64,000 bases of DNA from Rikenella sp031549665 (GTDB taxonomy: Bacteria; Bacteroidota; Bacteroidia; Bacteroidales; Rikenellaceae). The stretch spans positions 1-64,000 of the forward strand of contig JAVBPJ010000007.1 of assembly GCA_031549665.1 (NCBI GenBank). The letters run 5' to 3'. The stretch's first letter is position 1; the number at the start of each line of letters is the position of its first letter. Shown here in pieces: positions 59,541 to 64,000 of this stretch. Below the pieces are notes generated by a model. That model worked only from the letters and a program-made list of their open reading frames with translations, did no database searches and had not been told where the DNA came from. Position numbers and translations under genes: made by a program.

Positions 59541-60086
59541 TTGACCCAGGTGTCGAAGATTTCCGATCACAAGTCCCGTCTCGAAGAGCTGTCGTTGGTG
59601 GCGGCTCTTCGGTTGGGCGGCGGGCGCGAGGCGTTCGGCCGTTTGGTCGAACGCCACCAGGCCGCCGTGCGCGGTTACCTGCTCTACCTTACGCGCGGCG
59701 ACCGCGCGCGGGCCGACGACCTGGCGCAAGAGGCCTTTTTGAAGGCCTTTACGGCGTTGGGCCAATTCCGGGGCCTCTCCTTCAAGAGCTGGGTGATGGC
59801 CATCGCCTACCGTACCTTTTTGGATGACTGCCGGAGCCAACGCGCCACCACTTCGCTCGACGACCGCGGCACGGTTGTGGTAGTCCCGGAAGGCGGACCG
59901 CTCCACGACCCCGCGCTGGCCTGCCTCGACGGGCAGGAACGCCACCTGATCCTGCTCTCGGCCATCGAGGAACTCTCGCACGGCCAGATCGCCGAAATGA
60001 CCGAACTGCCCCTCGGCACGGTGAAAACCACGCTGCTCCGGGCCAAAAATAAATTGCGCGAACACCTAAAACACGAGGAACGATGA
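59541..60086 (+). CDS. ECF-type RNA polymerase sigma factor
   Basis: This is an RNA polymerase sigma factor of about 181 residues. Region 2 (GREAFGRLVERHQAAVRGYLLYLT, ADDLAQEAFLKAF) and region 4 (HGQIAEMTELPLGTVKTTLLRAKNKLREHL) are clear. The start is uncertain: TTG at 59541 is taken, but GTG at 59550 is equally good. The stop overlaps the next gene's ATG (ATGA), the usual layout for a sigma and its membrane regulator. Its target promoters are unknown. Confidence 0.88.
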   Translation: MTQVSKISDHKSRLEELSLVAALRLGGGREAFGRLVERHQAAVRGYLLYLTRGDRARADDLAQEAFLKAFTALGQFRGLSFKSWVMAIAYRTFLDDCRSQRATTSLDDRGTVVVVPEGGPLHDPALACLDGQERHLILLSAIEELSHGQIAEMTELPLGTVKTTLLRAKNKLREHLKHEER

Positions 60087-60412
60087 AAACGAGCAAAGAT
60101 CCCCTGAACGCCTACTTCGATACATTGAGAAGCAAGAGCCGGATGCCCGACGACGGATTTACCGAACGGGTGATGGATCGCGTGGCGATTCCTCCGTCGA
60201 GGAACAGCTACCGCATCCCCGTGTTGGCTACTTCGCTGGCGTCGTTGGCGCTGGTGCTGCTGGTGGCGTTCACCCCGATGAACGAAAGAGTAGGGCAACT
60301 GGTCTGGAGAACCCAGCAACGCATCGAAAATTACCGGATTGAATGGAAATGGGATCTGAACCGGGATCTCTTACTGCTTGATTCTTTTAAGCGGGAGGCA
60401 TCCATTTTGTAG
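60083..60412 (+). CDS. Single-pass membrane protein, probable anti-sigma partner
   Basis: This is a 109-residue protein coupled to the ECF sigma gene by an ATGA overlap. About 45 N-terminal cytosolic residues (DPLNAYFDTLRSKSRMPDDGFTERVM) precede one transmembrane helix (about 46-64) and a basic C-terminal tail. The topology and coupling suggest an anti-sigma factor, although no ZAS or FecR motif is present. The function is inferred from position only. Confidence 0.7.
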   Translation: MKTSKDPLNAYFDTLRSKSRMPDDGFTERVMDRVAIPPSRNSYRIPVLATSLASLALVLLVAFTPMNERVGQLVWRTQQRIENYRIEWKWDLNRDLLLLDSFKREASIL

Positions 60413-60432
60413 GACTTCTCGTTTGTTGTGAC

Positions 60433-60440
60433 TACTTTTG
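60433..60440 (+). promoter_or_regulatory. -7 box of the aquaporin gene
   Basis: TACTTTTG matches TAnnTTTG, 27 bases before the ATG at 60468. It excludes an in-frame start at 60438. A TTTG at 60406-60409 is spaced 23 bases away. Confidence 0.65.
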
Positions 60441-60467
60441 AAAGATCAAATCCAAAAATCTTTCATA

Positions 60468-61193
60468 ATGAAAAAGTATCTCGCAGAATTGATTGGCACC
60501 CTGGTGCTTGTGTTGATGGGGTGCGGAAGCGCCGTATTTGCCGGCGATGTGGCCGGAGCCGTCGGATCGGGTGTCGGAACCCTGGGCGTGGCGCTCGCGT
60601 TCGGCCTGGCCGTGGTGGCCATGGCCTATACCATCGGTAATATTTCGGGTTGCCACATCAATCCGGCCATTACGTTGGGGGCTTACCTCAGCCGGCGCAT
60701 CGGCGGAAAGGATGCACTCTTTTACATGCTTTTCCAGGTGGTTGGCGCTGTGATCGGCGCGGCCGTCATCTACGCGCTGGTGTCGACGGGTTCGCACGCA
60801 GGACCTACCGAAACGGGAGCCAATGGCTTCCAGGAGGGGGGCATGTGGCAGGCCCTGATCGCCGAGGGGGTATTTACGTTCATCTTTGTGCTGGTGGTGT
60901 TGGGTGTAACCGACCCCGAACGCGGTACGCCGAAACTGGCGGGCCTCGCCATCGGCCTTACGTTGGTGTTGGTGCACATTGTTTGTATCCCGATTACCGG
61001 AACCTCGGTCAATCCGGCCCGCAGCATCGGCCCGGCCCTGTTCGAGGGCGGTGCGGCTCTGTCGCAACTGTGGCTTTTTGTGGTGGCTCCGATGGCGGGC
61101 GCGGCCCTTGCGGCCCTGACCTGGAAGTGCCTCACCTGTGCGAAGCAGGGGTGCGATTGCTGCTGCAAACGGGCCGAAGAACAGGGGAAATAA
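60468..61193 (+). CDS. Aquaporin (AqpZ-like) with Cys-rich C-terminus
   Basis: This is a 241-residue MIP-family channel with six membrane segments. The two NPA motifs are at 65-67 (SGCHINPAITLG) and 182-184 (TSVNPARS), with the selectivity-filter Arg185 after the second, and a His/aromatic-rich filter region consistent with a water-selective AqpZ type. The start at 60468 gives the typical MKKYLAELIGT N-terminus. The cytosolic C-terminus is odd: six cysteines in 13 residues (221, 224, 229, 231, 232, 233). It has its own promoter and ends at a bidirectional hairpin. Confidence 0.92.
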   Translation: MKKYLAELIGTLVLVLMGCGSAVFAGDVAGAVGSGVGTLGVALAFGLAVVAMAYTIGNISGCHINPAITLGAYLSRRIGGKDALFYMLFQVVGAVIGAAVIYALVSTGSHAGPTETGANGFQEGGMWQALIAEGVFTFIFVLVVLGVTDPERGTPKLAGLAIGLTLVLVHIVCIPITGTSVNPARSIGPALFEGGAALSQLWLFVVAPMAGAALAALTWKCLTCAKQGCDCCCKRAEEQGK

Positions 61194-61216
61194 TCCGTTT
61201 CGCGCCTTACTATGCA

Positions 61217-61246
61217 AGAGGGCGGCCCCATACGGGGCCGCCCTCT
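61217..61246. terminator. Hairpin between convergent aquaporin and dnaJ genes
   Basis: A perfect 13-bp GC-rich stem (61217-61229 with 61234-61246) and a four-base loop lie between two convergent stops. Without a T-run on either side, it probably works as a shared weak terminator or 3' stabiliser. Confidence 0.6.
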
Positions 61247-61267
61247 GTGCGTAATTGGACGCAGGCG

Positions 61268-62419
61268 TTACGAAACGAAGTAGTTCCGCATTCGTTCGAA
61301 AATGTTGCGGGCGGTCGCTTTGGGTTTGAAGTTTTCAGAACCGCGCAGTTTTTCGAGCAGCGCCTTTTCTTCGGCGGATACTTTTTCAGGAATGTGGATG
61401 TCCACCACCACCAGCAGATCGCCCACGCCGTAGCCGTTTACGTCGGGCACTCCCTTGCCTCGCAGGCGCAGTACGCGGCCGGCCAGGGTGCCGGGTTCGA
61501 TCTTGATCTTGGCCTTGGCGTCGACCGTCGGTATTTCGACCGAGGCGCCGAGAATTGCGTCCGGAACGCTTACCGAAAGATTGTAGATCAGGTCGTTACC
61601 CTCGCGGTGTAGCTCCTTGTCCGGCTCCTCGTGGATCACTACCAGCAGGTCGCCGTTGATTCCTCCATGACGTGCGGCGTTGCCTTTTCCGGCCACCGAA
61701 AGCTGCATCCCTTCGCCCACACCGGGTGGAATACGCACCTCGACCACCTCTTCGGTCTTGACCGTACCCTCGCCGTGGCATTTGGGGCAGGGGTTGGTAA
61801 TGGTTTTTCCCTCGCCGTGGCAGTGCGGACAGACCGCCGTGGTTTGCGTCTGGCCGAAAATGCTGTTCACGATGCGGGTTACGTAGCCCGATCCGCCGCA
61901 CGTGGTGCAGGTGGTGAGCGAATCTTTGTCTTTGGCGCCGCTTCCACCGCAGGTTTCGCAGGTGGCCTGTTTGTTGATTTTTAGCTTTTTGGTGGTTCCG
62001 TTAACCACCTCTTGCAGGGTCAGTTTTACCTTGATCCGCAAATCGCTGCCCCGGTTGACCCGTTGCCGGGTACGGCCGCCCGAGGAGAACCCTCCGCCGA
62101 AGTGGCCGCCGAAAATGTCGCCGAATTGCGAGAAGATGTCCTCCATCGAGAATCCCCCGCCGAAACCGCCGCCTGCTCCGCCCGATGCGGCGCCGCCCAT
62201 GCCGGCGTGTCCGAACTGGTCGTAGCGGACCTTTTTGTCGGCGTTGCTCAGCACGTCGTACGCCTCGGCCGCCTCCTTGAACTTCTCCTCGGCGTTCTTG
62301 TCGCCCGGATTTTTGTCGGGGTGGTACTGGATGGCTGCCTTGCGGTAGGCCTTTTTGATTTCGTCGGCGGTGGCGTTTTTTCCCACGCCGAGGACTTCGT
62401 AATAGTCTCGTTTTGCCAT
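61268..62419 (-). CDS. dnaJ: Chaperone DnaJ
   Basis: This is a 383-residue type I Hsp40. A J-domain with HPD at 33-35 stimulates DnaK ATPase, followed by a Gly/Phe-rich linker (about 75-110). The zinc-binding domain has four CxxCxGxG repeats (CETCGGSG, CTTCGGSG, CPHCHGEG, CPKCHGEG), and the substrate-binding C-terminal domain is complete. grpE precedes it by 18 bases, so the pair forms one unit; dnaK is not in the window. Confidence 0.97.
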   Translation of the reverse strand: MAKRDYYEVLGVGKNATADEIKKAYRKAAIQYHPDKNPGDKNAEEKFKEAAEAYDVLSNADKKVRYDQFGHAGMGGAASGGAGGGFGGGFSMEDIFSQFGDIFGGHFGGGFSSGGRTRQRVNRGSDLRIKVKLTLQEVVNGTTKKLKINKQATCETCGGSGAKDKDSLTTCTTCGGSGYVTRIVNSIFGQTQTTAVCPHCHGEGKTITNPCPKCHGEGTVKTEEVVEVRIPPGVGEGMQLSVAGKGNAARHGGINGDLLVVIHEEPDKELHREGNDLIYNLSVSVPDAILGASVEIPTVDAKAKIKIEPGTLAGRVLRLRGKGVPDVNGYGVGDLLVVVDIHIPEKVSAEEKALLEKLRGSENFKPKATARNIFERMRNYFVS

Positions 62420-62437
62420 GATTTGTCCGTGTCTCCG

Positions 62438-62998
62438 TTATTCGCCTACCACCACGCGGGCAAAACGAAGTACTTTGTCTTTCAGCGTATAGCCGTTTTG
62501 AACCACGTCGACCACGCACCCCTTCTGGGTGGGGTCGCAGGCGGGAATTTTGGCCACGGCGTCGTGGAAATCAACGTCCATCGGCTTGCCGAGGGCATCG
62601 ATGGGCTCTACGCCTTTCGACTTGAGTATTTCCAGGAATTTTTGGTAGATCAGCCGCACTCCTTCCCGTTCGGCATTGATGTCGGCGCGTCCTTCCATGG
62701 CTTTGAGGGCGCGTTCAAAGTCGTCGATCACGGGCAGGATGGCTTTGATGACCTCTTCGCCGCCGGTGGTTATCAACTCCATTTTTTCGCGGAGGGTGCG
62801 TTTGCGGTAGTTGTCGAATTCGGCCGACAGGCGGAGGTAGTCGTCCTGCCAATCCCGTGCGGGTTCTGTCGTTTTGTCAGTTTCTTCGCAGGACACTCCC
62901 GCGCACTCTCCGGCCGAAAAGCCCTCGATGGGTTGCTGGTCGTCGATCGGAAGATCGTTAACCGGTTGATTTTCAGTTGTTGTATCGTTCTCTTTCAT
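62438..62998 (-). CDS. grpE: Nucleotide exchange factor GrpE
   Basis: This is a 186-residue DnaK cofactor. An acidic, probably disordered N-terminus (about 1-45) is followed by the long coiled coil (DDYLRLSAEFDNYRKRTLRE) and the beta-wing (DFHDAVAKIP, VVQNGYTLKDKVLRFARVVV). The start at 62998 is chosen because it begins just after the upstream glycosyltransferase stop and gives a normal N-terminus; the frame is open 16 codons further. It carries two Cys near the N-terminus and two in the C-terminal part, more than usual. Confidence 0.95.
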   Translation of the reverse strand: MKENDTTTENQPVNDLPIDDQQPIEGFSAGECAGVSCEETDKTTEPARDWQDDYLRLSAEFDNYRKRTLREKMELITTGGEEVIKAILPVIDDFERALKAMEGRADINAEREGVRLIYQKFLEILKSKGVEPIDALGKPMDVDFHDAVAKIPACDPTQKGCVVDVVQNGYTLKDKVLRFARVVVGE

Positions 62999-63005
62999 GG
63001 TGTTC

Positions 63006-64000
63006 TCAGGCGTGTGTATGCCCCCTATCTTCAAATAGCGTACCACGGAGGATTTCCCATTGATGATGAGGATTGTAGGTGGTCTCGATCACACGGTGGC
63101 ACAGCAGGCGCGTTGCCTCCCGTTCGGCCGGCGTTTTCGAAAGCCAGGGGGCGATCTTGCGGGCCAGGTCGTCCGGATCGTCAGGGGTGAAGAGCGAACC
63201 GGTTACACCATCGGTAATGGCCTCGTATTCGGGCATTTGTCGGGCGGGGTCGTTGTGTGTAACCACGGGCGTGCCGAAAGTGAGCGCGTGCAGCGCCGTC
63301 AGACCCACGTTGCCTGGACTTACGCACGCGGCGCTGTGGTAGAGCAGGGTGGCGGTGAACAGTTGGTCGTGGCTTTCGCCGTAAAACCATACGCGGTCGG
63401 CAAGCCCCAGGGCCTCGACCTGTCGTTGCAACTCGCTGCGCGCGGCTCCGTCGCCCACCAGCACCACGTTGCACCCGGGAAGCTGGGCGACGGCCCTAAG
63501 CAGCAGGTCGATCCGCTTTCCGGCCGTCAGGCGGCCCACGAAACTCAGCACCGGATCGTCGTTGCCGAAGTAGTTGCGCAGAAAAGCCCGATCGCCGATG
63601 CGCTCCCGAATCCGCAGTTGCAGGTCGTAGTCGAGCGAATTGTAAATGACGCTCATCCGCCCGGGCGGGAATCCCTCGCCCGTGAGCAGGGTTTTGGCCC
63701 GCTCGCCGTAAAGCAGCAGGCGGCCGGCCAGCCGAAAGTAGGTGAGCGCCTTGCGGCGCTGGGCCGCCGATTCGCCCCCGTGCAGGCCGTGCGACCACAG
63801 GTAGACCTTGCGCCCCAACAGCCGCGCCGTCAGGGCAATGATCCAGTTCGAACGGATGCCGAGGTTGCCGGTCAGCAGGTAGGCGTCGTACTTCTTGGAA
63901 AATGCCGCCCGAACGGCCCGCCGCTGCCACAGGAGTTTATCTCCCCGTCCGTAGCAGTTGCGCAGGTAGCCGCGAAATCCTTTCAGGGATCGGGCATCCA
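63006..64000 (-). CDS. Glycosyltransferase family 4-like protein (5' end beyond window)
   Basis: The open frame runs from the window edge (first visible residues DARSLKGFRGYLRN) to a stop at 63006, with no need for the internal TTG at 63818. The N-terminal half carries DAYLLTGNLGIRSNW. The C-terminal Rossmann half carries LSFVGRLTAGKRIDLLLRAV, VLVGDGAARSELQRQ and the GNVGLTALHALTFGTPVVTH nucleotide-sugar loop, typical of GT4-type transferases. It probably builds surface polysaccharide or lipopolysaccharide. grpE starts seven bases after its stop. The donor and acceptor are unknown. Confidence 0.85.
   Translation of the reverse strand, partial: DARSLKGFRGYLRNCYGRGDKLLWQRRAVRAAFSKKYDAYLLTGNLGIRSNWIIALTARLLGRKVYLWSHGLHGGESAAQRRKALTYFRLAGRLLLYGERAKTLLTGEGFPPGRMSVIYNSLDYDLQLRIRERIGDRAFLRNYFGNDDPVLSFVGRLTAGKRIDLLLRAVAQLPGCNVVLVGDGAARSELQRQVEALGLADRVWFYGESHDQLFTATLLYHSAACVSPGNVGLTALHALTFGTPVVTHNDPARQMPEYEAITDGVTGSLFTPDDPDDLARKIAPWLSKTPAEREATRLLCHRVIETTYNPHHQWEILRGTLFEDRGHTHA

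Noticed and set aside
59534..59550. -7 box (CATTTTTG) before the ECF sigma gene
   Set aside because: It lacks the leading T of TAnnTTTG and would overlap the start codon; co-transcription from upstream is simpler.
1..64000. Mobile elements, prophage or genomic island boundaries
   Set aside because: No transposase, integrase, terminal inverted repeats or attachment-site duplication was seen, and gene content is consistent with core chromosome apart from the cytochrome cluster.

Overview
The window looks like chromosome from a fairly GC-rich member of the Bacteroidota, possibly Rikenellaceae/Alistipes-like (the family placement is inference). The signs are repeated promoters of the form TTTG-N19/20-TAnnTTTG, a Rho with a long Pro/Gln-rich insertion, a KDO/outer-membrane assembly gene set, many lipoproteins, a C10 (streptopain-type) protease and a GH109 glycosidase. 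No insertion sequence, prophage, CRISPR array or rRNA gene is visible. One tRNA-Arg(ACG) is present.

Layout. (a) 1-9.3 kb, minus strand: start of a cut-off gene, ppdK, two tandem paralogous lipoproteins behind a C10 protease lipoprotein, bioA and a lipid kinase. (b) 9.4-24.3 kb, one long plus-strand run: parA-parB, a DUF5683 protein, an MltD-like lytic transglycosylase, argF, a ComB-like phosphatase, a DUF2007 protein, bioF-bioG-bioC-bioD in overlapping frames, a CPBP membrane protease, two SurA-type folding factors and an OstA-like protein. bioA lies about 7 kb away on the other strand; bioB is not in the window. (c) 24.4-27.5 kb, minus: acyl-CoA reductase (LuxC-like), a small protein and a GH109 lipoprotein. 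(d) 27.5-38.7 kb: housekeeping genes kdsB, rho, tRNA-Arg, rpsO, pnp and smpB, each with a recognisable promoter, plus a coiled-coil lipoprotein, an unknown exported protein and a probably abundant TPR lipoprotein. (e) 38.9-42.5 kb: lipid kinase, apbE and trkA (minus), diverging from a small Cys-rich membrane protein that may be NqrM-like.

(f) 42.6-54.4 kb is the most unusual part: nine plus-strand genes between a good promoter (42546-42577) and hairpins/terminator (54451-54577). Four products are exported: a beta-propeller/di-heme cytochrome c, a cupin lipoprotein, a beta-propeller lipoprotein, and a 1340-residue protein combining NPCBM, TolB-like propeller, a hydrazine-synthase-alpha-like di-heme region and a SUMF1-type domain. 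The cytoplasmic products are a chorismatase/Rid-like protein, a VOC protein, DhaK, DhaL and a close LsrF homologue. A stand-alone DAHP-synthase-family enzyme and a CcsBA haem lyase, which could mature these cytochromes, follow. My reading is an undescribed module that joins extracytoplasmic cytochrome chemistry to phosphorylation and C-C cleavage of a short ketose or AI-2-like compound; the substrate cannot be read from sequence.

(g) 57.8-64 kb: thioredoxin-fold protein, DUF6249-like membrane protein, ECF sigma factor with an overlapping membrane partner, an aquaporin with a six-Cys tail, then dnaJ, grpE and a glycosyltransferase (minus) running off the window.
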